Origin: Aphidius gifuensis
Lineage: Eukaryota; Arthropoda; Insecta; Hymenoptera; Braconidae
DNA: 64,000 nt
Reading direction: 5' to 3'
Assembly: GCF_014905175.1 (NCBI RefSeq)
Contig: NC_057789.1
Span: forward strand, 4,712,001 to 4,776,000
The notes below the pieces were generated by a model, which had not been told where the DNA came from, searched no databases, and saw nothing but the letters and a program-made list of their open reading frames with translations. The first letter of the stretch is position 1; every line of letters starts with the position of its first letter. Both the position numbers and the translations under genes were made by a program. Below, in pieces: positions 52,485-64,000 of this stretch.

Positions 52485-55180
52485 TGCATAAGACTTATGA
52501 AAAAAATTCTAAAGTAAAAAAAAAAAAAGATTATGATTAAATAAGTAAATTAAATAAAAGATAATAGTCATATAAAAAAAAGTGAAAAAAAAAAAAATTA
52601 TATATGCATTTATTTATTTAAAAGACAATATTCTCAACCTAAACTTTTAATATTAAATAAATGAATAATTAAAGAAGGTCAAATCATAGTATAGCCAATT
52701 GATGAGGATGAATATGAGGTACTTATTTTAGTTTCTTATTTAATATAAATTTTGTAGCATGAGCAAAAGTTTAAATTATTATGATCTAGAATAATGTAAA
52801 ATGCTCATTAATATATTTTATTAAAGCAAGAAGTTTGCCACATATCTAGTCAAAAGATACAAGTTTTTGCTTAGATCATAAACTTTATCCAACAATTGTT
52901 TTACAGCACCTTTTCTCAGCTTTCTCCTTTACCTATATTAATATCAGTAAAATTTTTAAAAGCTCAAAAATATTTATTATCATTTTTATATTTCATTTAT
53001 TTTTTTTATATTCATAAAGTCATGAGATATTTTAGCCAACAACAATAATAATTTTAAAATATATTCATGGATAATGTTTATATAAATATTTGGTAAGAAT
53101 TGAATTTAAATTTTAGCATATTCATGAAGCAATGAGTTCATCAGGAAATCTAAAATTGAACGTCAAAGTAGGAGTCACTTACTTAAATCTCAAACCCTTG
53201 TATATTGAAAATACTGGTGGAAATTGTGGCTGGTCGTTCACCAGTCAACTTGTATTCATTTTTTAAGTCAAAGTTTTCTTATTTTTTTTTTTTTTGCTAC
53301 CATTTACCATTCGCACAATCCAAACTAGAGTACATGAATATCTGTATCCCTTAGCAATTTAAATTCGTCGAGGACACGAAGTGGTGCTTTGTATTATAAA
53401 TGAGAGTCTATTACCAAGATGTGCTTTCCATCGTTCAATATATTTTTTATTCTCTTTATTTTTTTCTACTTTTCAGTATATTTATTTATTGTTATTATTT
53501 ATTTATTCAAAATAATCAAGTGAATTTTATATTCAAATTTTTATTTATTTTATTTTTTTTTTCAACACGTGCTTTTAAATTGTTTTAAATAAATAAAATA
53601 TAATTAACATTAAAATCAGTGGATATGCAAATAATGCCATTTTAAAAATTATTTTATCTTTTGTATTTATTCTTTATGAATAAATCAAAAAGTCTTTTGT
53701 TGGTTTAAAAAAATAAATTTCAAATAAAGCTATCAGTTGATAGAATAATTTACGATGGAACTGTAGAAAAAAAAAAAATTCTTCAAATTAAAAATAGCTT
53801 TATTTATAATACAGTAAATTCAGTGATCCAAGCTTTGGATTACTTGATGATTTTAATGTCAAAATAATTGTTGCATGTAAGATTAGATTAAAAAATTTAA
53901 CTGTGTCAAAGTGGGATTGCCTTATTGAGGCATCAAAAGTTTCATGGGTTTCTATCACAATCTCCAGACACAAAATCACTGAGACATTTATCCTATTTGC
54001 CAAGGCACTACCATCATCAAGACCTCAACATAAAGTTGCAGCCTCTTGTAAACTATTTACCAAAGAGATCATCATATATAATGAGATCTATGAAGGATGA
54101 TACTTGGTGGTGGTGGTGGTGATGATGTAACAAACTCGTAGGCTGTTTGTTCCCTTTGAAAATTGTTGGTGTCATTAGACTGATGATAATATACAAACTT
54201 TTAAATTACATTTTAAAATTATATTTAAATTAAATAGACATAAAAAATATACCAACTGTTGTTTAATTGACTATTATACTCATCCTCCAGTGGATCTCAT
54301 ATACATCTATTTAAATTTGCCTCGTTGCTATTCGTGATAATTACTTTGACATTTTATTGACACTTTATCACACAAGTTTGAGAAAGTTTCTTGTAAATTA
54401 CGGTTTAGATATTGATCAGCTGGTGCCATGAGATGCTCTACTTAATTCTTGTGAAAAAATAAAATCAACTAAACTCGTCTTTTCCATCTGTTGTCTTTCA
54501 ATTTTTCTTCCAGATGATTCAACATGTTGAAAATAATTTTCTCAATCATCTGAAATTATTTATTTAAAGTTTTTAATATTTTCCAATTCATTAAAATTAT
54601 AATAATTATTTCTTTAAAAATAAATTGCTTGTTAAAATTTCAAGTATAATTTATAAATATTTGACTTTTAAAATGTAATAATTTCAAGTATTTTCTATAT
54701 TTTATCAATCCTTTTAACTTAACAAATTATTAGTTTATTTATCAGTTGATATAGATATATATAAACTTTATACATTCATATATCTGTACGTTGGTTGAAT
54801 AGAGTGAAATAAAGCACATTTTGTGGTCATTCATTTCAATGAAACTGTTCGACTAATGGCTTTTACCCTGGACCACATAATTTTCCATGTATCGTGTGTC
54901 ATGTGCTGGAAAATTTTTGACTGTAGGCTCCAAGTTAATAAACACGTTCGAGTGGTTTTGAACTTACTGTCATAAATTTTACTATTTTTTAAATTTATTT
55001 CTCAGCTCATATTTTAAATTATTTTTTCGCTTTTTTCCATGGCAATTAATTATACAACAATTTTTTCAATAATAATTGCCTGAAAAAAAAATGTAATTTA
55101 GTTTATTAGTTTAATAGTTTATTTATTTTTATTTTTTTGAACGTAGAATAAATAAAAATATATTTTGTGTTAAATATTCA
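52485..55180. other. Intergenic, no supported gene
   Basis: AT-rich DNA. At 53808-54100 a plus-strand frame of about 96 codons is open (SDPSFGLLDDFNVKIIVACK, then IRLKNLTVSKWDCLIEASKV) but has no ATG, and the opposite strand is open too. I treat it as unproven. A (GGT)n tract sits at 54104-54120. Confidence 0.4.
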
Positions 55181-55189
55181 CCTTGGTAC

Positions 55190-55305
55190 GCGCAGGCGTT
55201 TGATCATCGTGGCGGCAAGAGAACAACCACCTTCTGGGTAGTGTCGCGCAAACCATCGTTGGATAAGCGTGTTCGAGTCCAACAACCCTTTTTATATTTT
55301 TAATG
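55190..55305 (+). other. tRNA-like patch with Pol III-type signals, probably a relic
   Basis: A GC-richer island holds GTGTTCGAGTCC, a good match to the tRNA B box, some 35 bases after TGGGTAGTGTCGCGC, which loosely resembles an A box. A TTTTT run follows. The arms do not pair as a tRNA would (the T stem fails and no matching acceptor stem is seen), so this is at best a decayed tRNA gene or a tRNA-derived SINE head. Confidence 0.2.
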
Positions 55306-55904
55306 CCATTTAAATCGCGTGTTCTATCTGAAATCAATTTATTTTTTAATTGCAAAAATTAAATAAACAAAAAAAATATATAAAATAGTTGAAAAAATAA
55401 TTGTGTGTTTGTTTTGTGAAAAAAAAAATAATTTAAAATAAATAATAACAATGAAAAATATTAATTCATATAAATATTTTAATAAATAATAAAATTTCAA
55501 ATATATAAATACGTTAATACAGGTTAATTATTAATTAAAAATTTTTTATTTTGATAAAGTTAAAATACATATAGTTAAAACATATTTATTGACAAATGAA
55601 AATTAATAATTGTTTATACAGTTTGACATATTGCCATTTATTTATTTATCGTTTAATTATTAACACATATTTTATTTTGAATAAATTTTACAAAATTTCA
55701 TATATTTTCAGTGCAATACAATTGTGAAATTGTAATTGAACCATATCATAATAAATTTGTCCTTGTGTTGATTAATCAACTGAATAATTTTCCACCAGTG
55801 ATATTATTATTTTTATAAATTTATATTTATAATAAAAATCACAGTGTTTATTTATTTTTTATTTTTCAATATACACACCTGAATAATTGTTTTTTTATTT
55901 TTAT

Positions 55905-56244
55905 TTATTTTTTATTTTTGCTACCACAAAGGTTTTCTATTTTATGTAAAACAAAAAATATTAAATATAAAAATTTAAAAGTGTTTTTAAATGAATGACC
56001 GTATAGTTCCGATTTATGTTTTATGATGTTGCATGGTGCTATGGTGATATCCGGATCAGTTATTAACTGAAGCATTGTTTTTATTAAAGTTGGCTGGAGG
56101 TTTTGATTGGTGGTATTGCGATAAGGGTGTTTAACCAGAATGAATTGGCACGAGGCATCATTCAAATCGTGGTTTCCGTTGACGTCAATTGAATCGGGTG
56201 GATCACTCGTGTCGGTCCACGAGGCATGAGGAAAGACAAATTTT
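55905..56244 (-). pseudogene. Coding-like open frame without start, unrecognised
   Basis: On the minus strand a frame after TAA reads FVFPHASWTDTSDPPDSIDV, continues NGNHDLNDASCQFILVKHPY and later TDPDITIAPCNIIKHKSELY before ending in a Phe/Leu-rich part. The amino acid balance is protein-like and the GC content above background. It has no ATG for the first 60 codons and no AG acceptor in front, so it cannot be expressed as it stands except from an internal ATG. Gene relic or chance. Confidence 0.2.
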
Positions 56245-59200
56245 TAACGTAATGGTGAGAGATTAATTGTATTTTAAATTTGCTAATTTTAATTCATTTT
56301 AATTTATTCATTAAATCATTATAATTCATATCAATTGATTGGTACATACATACACAATGCAGTTTTAAAATCGAAATAATAATTAATATATTAAAAGCGG
56401 ATTTATTGATTGAAAATTGACATGTCAAACGTTTATTTGAAAAGTGATTGTAAGATATGGATTTTTAATTTAACACTTGCTTTTATTTTTATGAAAAATC
56501 TAATTTAAAAATTGACTCTTCATCTGTTACTTGAACATTTGAATTTTGTTGTTTTATTTAAATTAGATCTTCATATTTATTTATTTATTTATGAATAAAT
56601 AAAATACCAGATTGAATAAAATTATTGCTTGGTAATTTGTCAAGTAATTCTTCGAGTGTTTACCTGTTTTTTTTTTTAAATTTTTATCAAGTATCAATGA
56701 TCTTGAATGAAATATATTATTTGAAGAGACAAGTCAATTCATTAAAGTCAAATGAAATATACTTGTCGATTGTACAGAAGCTCTGTTGACCTAGGTCAAC
56801 ATTGTTCTTGCATAGATAACAATCAGCTGACCATTTTGATCTATTTCCTTTTCTCAATTTTGGTATAATCTCATTGTACATGATGATTTCCTTGCTGAAT
56901 AGATCAGCAGCTATTGCAAAATTTAATTGAGCACCTCGAAGTGCTAGTCCTATTTGACAAAGAACATTAATATTTCTGACATTTCATGACGATTAATTGT
57001 AACAGTAAGATGATAATATAAACCCAAAAAACCACCCATCAATTTACGTAATACAAATTTCTAATTAATTTTTTTCTCCAATTTTTCATTCAACAATTTT
57101 TATATTTCAATATAATTATCAATTATATTTTTCTTTTTATTTTTCTTTCAGTCTCAATAATTTTTCCAAGATTTACGTTTTTTCAATTAGTAATATATGA
57201 CCATGATTTATTATTGCCCAAATTTTTTTTTCACTTAGTTGATATTATCAAGTAAAAAAAAAAAAAAGGGTACATTTCATTTCTCATTTAAATCTTAATT
57301 TGCATTCTTCTACCCGTTATTCGTATATACATATAGAAGAAGAAAAGTAAAAAATGGCAAAAAATAAAAAGTAAAAAAAAAATGGAAAACTAAGATAAAA
57401 AGTCAAAAGACCATTTCTCTTAAATTATCTGCTTTGACCTCGACCTTGTGCGCGCTGGACTATTAGTGTTGCTTTTGAACATCAGTAGACTTGTGAAGAA
57501 AAAAAAATTATAATAACAATAATAACGTATGAGGTGGATAAAATAAATAAGCCAAAGGGAATAAAGATTAAAAAAAAAAAATAATAAAAAGTATCACGTA
57601 ATGAATTTCAACTGGTAGCAGCATCAGTTTGAATATATTTTTTATCATCATAATTTTTTTTTTTTGGTTTTTTCATTTATTCTTATCACTCTAATATGGC
57701 TTTATATCTTTTTTGACATGTTAATGCTTTCGCATATAGTCTCAGTTTCATTTTCAAATATTTGAAATAATATTTATGACTAAATTTAATCTATACAAAA
57801 TATTCCTATAGACACAATTAAATTAAAATTTTCACGTGAGTAGTTGATACCAGCTGGTGTTGATACAAATAAGAATTTAACTTAGCCAATAATGCCAATA
57901 ATAAATACAATCTTTTAGTCTTATATAAAACACCAATTCAATTTGTATTATCCTCATTTTAACCTCTACAATATTTATCTTATACCCTATAAGACAATTT
58001 TTCTTTTCTTCTATTTTCTGATAAAACAAAAAAAAAAATATACTTTATGTTGTAAATTAAATTGAATTTTTCATTTAATGATTTATAATATTCAATATAA
58101 AATGTGAATGTAAAAAAAAGAGCAAACAAAAAAGCACATTTTACGATGCAAAAAAAAAAAGGATTTAGGATTAGAGGGAGAAAAATAAATTTTGCTTGCG
58201 AGAATACAGAAGGTCATCAGCTATTAATGGCACATGCGGCTTGAGCACAATCTACATAGCTGAGTGGGTTGAGTAGACTGGAGCCTCCAGCCAGATGTGC
58301 ATGGATATAAACTGTCATCTTGTATTATCTAGACCTTATTTTGGCTATTCATATATATGCACATCTCTTAAACAATTCTACTTCAGTGATATCAGCTTGT
58401 GTCTAAGTAGTTTTTTTCATTTTTTTTTTTTACTTCATTTATTTATCAACAATTTTATTTTTTATTTTTTATTTTTTATTCTCAGTATCTTGGTAGGCTT
58501 TATTATTTTTATCTAAGAGGTCGAGGATATATTGATTATCGTAAGACAATTTATAGTATTTTATTTTTTCAATCTAAATTTGTCACAGTGTGTCACATTT
58601 ACAAACTTATTTGCTCTGATTTCAAATATACTTATAGCTAAATTTCTAAATAAAGATATTTAATTTATTGAATTTAATATTTTTTGTAATTATTTTTTTA
58701 ATTTTGCTATTGCTATTTTTTTTTAATAAAATTAAATTTACAAAATGTTTATGTTGACATTGATTGAAATAAAAGTGAGTTTGTTACTAGTATATAAAAA
58801 AAATTATATATAAAAAAATTGCATACGTTCTATGTGCCATGAAATATGTATGCCCAAGAACTCAAAAAAAATATGAACTAGTAAAAAAATAAATAAATAA
58901 AAAATATACATATAAAAACCATAAAAATCGATTCGTCAAAAAATCGTCGTTTGACATATAAAAATGAATACATATAAAAAGGTATGGAAAAAAAAATAAA
59001 AAATAAAATAAGTCACGTCTCCAGGGTAAAACGTCGAGACTTTTCGAAAGGTGACGATGAAGTAAAAAAAAAATATATATATAAAAACAACAATAGTGTG
59101 TGTTAAGTTATTTATTTGATTCGATGCCAAGGTTTTTTTTTTTTTTTTCAGAGGCAAATATGTATCTATATCAAAAGTACTTAAGTGCATAAATAAAACC

Positions 59201-62200
59201 TCTGGAAAAAAAAAGAAAAAAAACTAGAAAACAATATTCAATTTAATACGCATATCGGTGTATGAGTATTTTTATTATTTTTTTTTTTAATATTAATTTT
59301 TTACTCGAGTTTCGAAGAATATGAAAAATCAATATCTGGGTACACATACACTGGGAGGTTGGCCAGTTGTATTGTATATCGATATGTGCGTTATTAATGA
59401 CATTAAAACCGCCCAGTGTTGTATTGTTGCCCGATGCACATGCACTCATTATTTTATTCCATAAAAAAAAGGTCAATCTTTCAATCTACCCCGAGAAACT
59501 CGTCTTTATCTCTTTAAATTTTTTCTATCCACACAATCACTTACAAGCTTATAATATTTTTTTATTTTAAATTAAAAAATTAAAAATAAATATAAATACT
59601 TTTACATAATAATATATGAAACTTTTGTATAAATAAAAAATACAAATACAATTGCAGATATAATTTAAAAACTTATTCATTTTTTCTCTATGAATTCCTA
59701 ACTGTTGTAAAATTTAAAAAATAGTTTTAGAAATTATAATATTAATACATTGCTATTTTGTAATTTAATAATCATTAAAATGTCAACTTTAAATTGGCTA
59801 TTATTTATGAGAATATAAAACTATAGACTCGAGCATTATGACAAACAGTAAAATTTTACAACTTTAAATCATATGAATGTGTGGGTTATTTTATGGAGTT
59901 AGAGAGAAAATAGAAAATTCTTGGGGTTATATCCATTTTCCTGATCTTCATGTACCGTAATTTTTGTTATCTGGCAATTTACTATTTTCATAGATGTAAT
60001 TAATGTACATTTATATGTACATGTGATTAAGTATTAAAACTATCTACGTGTTTATGAATACTTTATTGAATATGTCTATGTTTCAATCATACATTGCCAT
60101 AATTAAATTATTCAAATTGTTTAATAATAAGTTTTATCGTTAATTAAAATCGTTAATTTATTTCTCTTATATTTTATTTTATGTGTCGATGGTTAATTAA
60201 AATTCTCCAACAAAAAACACATCATTAAATATTTTTTTACATAATTTCTTTAAATAATTAAATAATTAAATAATTCTTTATTACGAATGAAGGTAACAAA
60301 AGTTTTTTAATAAAAAAAAACTTAATAATGTTATATTACTCTGTTGATGACCCTAGCTTTTGAAGGTTTTATTATTTTTTTTTTCTTCATCGTTGCAAAA
60401 ATCATTTAGGTCAAGGGTTCAAAAAAAATAATTTACCGTTAAAAAAAGGTGAAATTTCAAGGACAAGTAGTTAGTTAATAGTGTCGAAACAAGTGGATGT
60501 GGTATATCGAATAGACAAAAGTGCACTCTCTTCTCTCTATGCACTCTTCTCTCTTGATTTTGAATTTTTTTGCATTAATGACTTTTTATCATGGTAGTAC
60601 AGTTTATCTACCCATCATACTAATCTTTGATAGACTCGGTTGATTATGCAAATTATCATGAGTTGAAAGGCGTGGTCTGAAAAAATACTACGCAAACGAG
60701 AATTTTTTTTTTTTATCTATTTTTTTTTTTCTTCTGCGGAAAAGTGATTTCAACATTCATATATAGCTAGTCTTTTATTACTTTTCTTTTATTTTTTAAT
60801 TTCTTTATTTTTTCCAAGAAAGTTTAATTGATTTGCTTTGCAACTTGTGTAAGTTCAAGTTTATATATTTTCTATTTCATTTTTCATTGATTTTCAAAGT
60901 GTAAAAAAAAAAAAAAAATTTTTTTTCTCCATTTATCATTTATATATAAAAAACATGAATAAAGAAATCAAATTTAATTATCAAAAGTCAAGTAAAATGT
61001 AATAAAAAAAAATGAACAAAAGTTAAAAGAAAAAAATATGATTAATCTATTTATTTATTATTTTTTTAATATTTATATATTTTCTCACTTGATTGATGAA
61101 TTACACAAAATAAAGAAAAAAAATTTTTTAAAAATAGAAAAATATCTTTTATTCTAAGTATACATCTGACAGACTATTTTATTTATGGTTAGTTTGGCGA
61201 CATAAACCAACACCCAAAGAGATAGTAAAAAGAAAAAAAAAATCACAAAAAAAAGAGACAGAATGACTGAAGCTGTTGGTATAAAAAATAAAACGAGAAT
61301 TTCTTCAATTTTTTTTATTCATCATTCTTATTATGTTTTTTTTTTATTCCACATTTTCATCTTTTGTTTTGTAAAAAAAGAAAATCTTGTATCATACTTG
61401 CCGTCTTCTTATCTAAATTATTATTTTTATTGTTATTTAACTTTTCTATAAAACTATCTATAATTTTAAAAATACTGATGGCTGTACTGATGGAAGAGTA
61501 GATGAAAAAAAAATAAAAAAAAATTGTGTGAATGTACACAACGTATGACTGATAATGATTGAACAGTGACGTGGCGAACTTCATTGTGATCCACGGATAT
61601 AATATAAAAAAAAAAAAAAACATAATATAATAATAATAACATGAATAGACAAAAAAAAGCTTCTTTGGATATTTTTCGTTTTGTACATTGAGAAGCAAAG
61701 CATATCTAGCGTTCATGATAAATCGTATGATTTTTTGTCTGCAAATGTATTTGGCGTTTTTTATTTTTTAATCCTTAATCTTCCCATTGCATTACTTTTC
61801 TTGCAAGTTTTATACAACCAACCACAAACATTAAAAAAAAAAAACAAAACAAACACAAATACATTGAAGTTGCATTGGTCTATCTGGTTATATAATAAAA
61901 CCCTCCTTTTTTGGCAACTTGCCATCAAGATGCTACCATATATTTTTTAAAAAATGACAAAATATGTCATGTTATTTGATGTCTTTTTTACCTCGTTTGA
62001 CCATATACGTGTTCGTACTACTGATTATGGATGAAAATATTTTAAGCTTGTCTTATTTATACATGTATATGTGAGATAAAAAATTATATTTCTCTATACT
62101 AGATACACAATTTTATAATAGCTACTTTATCTCATAATCAATTATCCATTTTAATTTTTTCTTTTTTGTTTTTGATACTTTAATTGTACACTTTACTACC

Positions 62201-64000
62201 TGGTTTAATTGAAATGTCGTTCAAAAATACAGTAGACTAAAAGTCTTTATTATTATTTTATTTTTTCTCATTTTCTTTTTTTATTTTTGTAACAAAAAAA
62301 ATCTCTCTAACAAGATATCTTTAGTCTTACATATAAACTTTTTTTTTTTATTTATCTTCACTAATTGTTTTATTGTTTTTTTTACTTTTTTATTTCGTTA
62401 CATTATTTTGCCCTTGGGATTTGTACAATTTTCAACAAATAACATATCACTGTATTTATTTATAAATCCAATGTCATTGTTATTAAATCAATTTATTATT
62501 TCATTTGAAAAAAAAAAAAAAAAATTATTTATGTTTATATATTGAAAGAATATAATTTAGATAAATTTTATTTTGTCAAGTTGGAATTTAAACTGTAAAA
62601 TTTTTTTATACCAGTGAGTAAATAAATTTGTATTTGTTTTTGTTGGTGTGATTTGTTTATCGAAACGATATTGGTGAACAATATACTTGTAGAAAATTCG
62701 AAAATGGTTTGACTTGTGTGTTGCTATGTTTGTTTTGTGGGGAATGAGGTATATCTTTAAACTTGTAAGGACTTTGAAAAGAATATGACCGAGAAATGAG
62801 AATACTTAAATCTTGATTTTTCCACTTCGAAAATTCAAGCTTAGTTGAGGTTTCAAAATAGTTGAAGCACAAAGTAATGCTTATAGTCATGGTTATAGTT
62901 GTCCATGTTGGTTATTTTTTTTTTGTAGTGGTAAAGTAGAAAAGTAGTTGAAGTAGAAAAAAAAAAATTGTCGGAAGAGATTGTATAACCTGAGATAGAA
63001 TGAAGATACGATGAAACAGCTTTTTGAAAATGTCATGTTCTCGTTACTGTAGCTGATGGATGAAATGACGGTTAAGCGGTATTGGAGTATGATGGCAAGA
63101 GTTTGACTCGAACGTTTCTCTTGGGGTATATTTTGAAAAAAAATAAAAAAAAAAAACTTTCTGTAAAAAGTCAGAATTTTATTATATACAGAAGATTGTA
63201 TTGATATTGAAATGTCAATTTTAGATGAGTTTAAATTGTTATAAATGAGTCCAGAATACAGAAAAAAAATTTCAAATTGAATTTCAATACTTTATTTATT
63301 TTTCATTCAGTGTAATTTATATATTTTATTGTTTCTCTTTTGTTTACTTTTTTTTTTTTTTCATCCACATGAGATAGTTTATTTTATTTTTTTTAAATAA
63401 AATATTTTATTGAATTCATTGGAATTTAAATTATCTCGTTGAATATTTTACACTATATTATATTTAAATGTATTTTACAAAATTCAATGAATTTTTTATT
63501 ATGTAAATTTTTCAAGAAAAAACAAAATATCAAAAAACAAAAAAATGATAAAAATATTGAAGTATTTTAAAAATGCTATTTTTTTTTTTATATAAAAATC
63601 CCTTTTCAAGAATTTTACAAAATTCCATATAGCTGTTTATTTATATTTAAAAACTTTTTTATTCTTTTGATAATACAACACCGAAAAATTACATTGAAAT
63701 ATTTTTAATACAAAAACAAAAATCTATTCAATATAATGATAAATATTCTTTACAACTTGTTTTGTTCATTTTCTTTGTATATAATTTTATTTATTTTATG
63801 ATCATTGGCATTATTCACTCAGAGCTATTTGTTTTTGTTTGTCGTTCTTTATTCAAGAACATTAATTTTTTTTCCACTACTTATTTTTATCATTTGCCTC
63901 AATAGACAAAAGTACATGTATCAATATACAAAATAAGGCGAGTTTTGTTTTATTCATACTGGTATTTGCTTGTATTATATTTAACTACACTTAATAACAA
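56245..64000. other. AT-rich DNA with no supported gene
   Basis: I see no protein family, RNA gene or mobile element here. Open frames are short and hydrophobic, made of T-run Phe, Ile and Tyr codons. It may be intergenic or an intron of a gene outside the window. Confidence 0.5.

Noticed and set aside
53808..54122. Open frames on both strands
   Set aside because: No ATG in the longer plus-strand frame, no domain, and mutual openness of both strands argues against a real gene; kept only as a note in the intergenic entry.
1..64000. CRISPR array, rRNA, intact tRNA or intact transposon
   Set aside because: None found: repeats are microsatellites or single inverted repeats, and no RNA gene folds or transposase motifs were seen.

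Overview
The window looks like nuclear DNA of an insect. It is very AT-rich and full of poly(T)/poly(A) runs and short microsatellites. Genes are split by small GT-AG introns and use codons ending almost only in A or T. The recognisable proteins are insect-type (a fragile X protein with an RGG and Gly-His-Gln-rich tail, and ZP-domain cuticle-shaping proteins). The composition would suit an AT-rich hymenopteran such as a braconid wasp, but that is a guess; no marker in the window fixes the taxon. There is no bacterial gene, rRNA, CRISPR array or intact transposon.

Layout: (1) 1-2779, non-coding, downstream of Fmr1. (2) 2780-8814, minus strand, the whole fragile X gene Fmr1 in 13 coding exons plus one optional 39-nt microexon. 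(3) 8815-9692, a compact head-to-head promoter shared with the next gene. (4) 9693-13601, plus strand, a WDR44 (Rab11-binding WD-repeat protein) orthologue in six exons. (5) 14.0-21.3 kb, intergenic, with a perfect palindrome and one coding-like relic near 19.2 kb. (6) 21393-25193, plus strand, a dusky/miniature-type ZP membrane protein whose signal peptide sits on a separate small exon. (7) 28573-33635, minus strand, a second, related ZP membrane protein in seven coding exons, convergent with the first; its first non-coding exon may lie near 42.9 kb. (8) 34-50 kb, mostly low-complexity DNA. (9) 50981-52180, plus strand, a single-coding-exon Ulp1/SENP-like (C48) protein with a spliced 5' leader. 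(10) 52.2-64 kb, no confident gene, but a diverged tandem repeat and a few coding-like or tRNA-like patches.

Fmr1 and WDR44 are housekeeping or neuronal genes that share a promoter region. The two ZP genes belong to a family that shapes the apical extracellular matrix and cuticle, and may be co-regulated: ACCGTTA (Ovo/Shavenbaby-type) sites lie around them. The most unusual protein is the Ulp1-like one. Its catalytic cysteine is replaced by serine while the other active-site residues remain, so it is probably a pseudoprotease. Other points worth checking are the Fmr1 microexon inside KH2, an in-frame upstream ATG in Fmr1, competing GC and GT splice donors in WDR44, and upstream ORFs in WDR44 and the first ZP gene.

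Exon borders were read by eye from splice consensus, phase and expected protein similarity; no alignment or RNA data were available.
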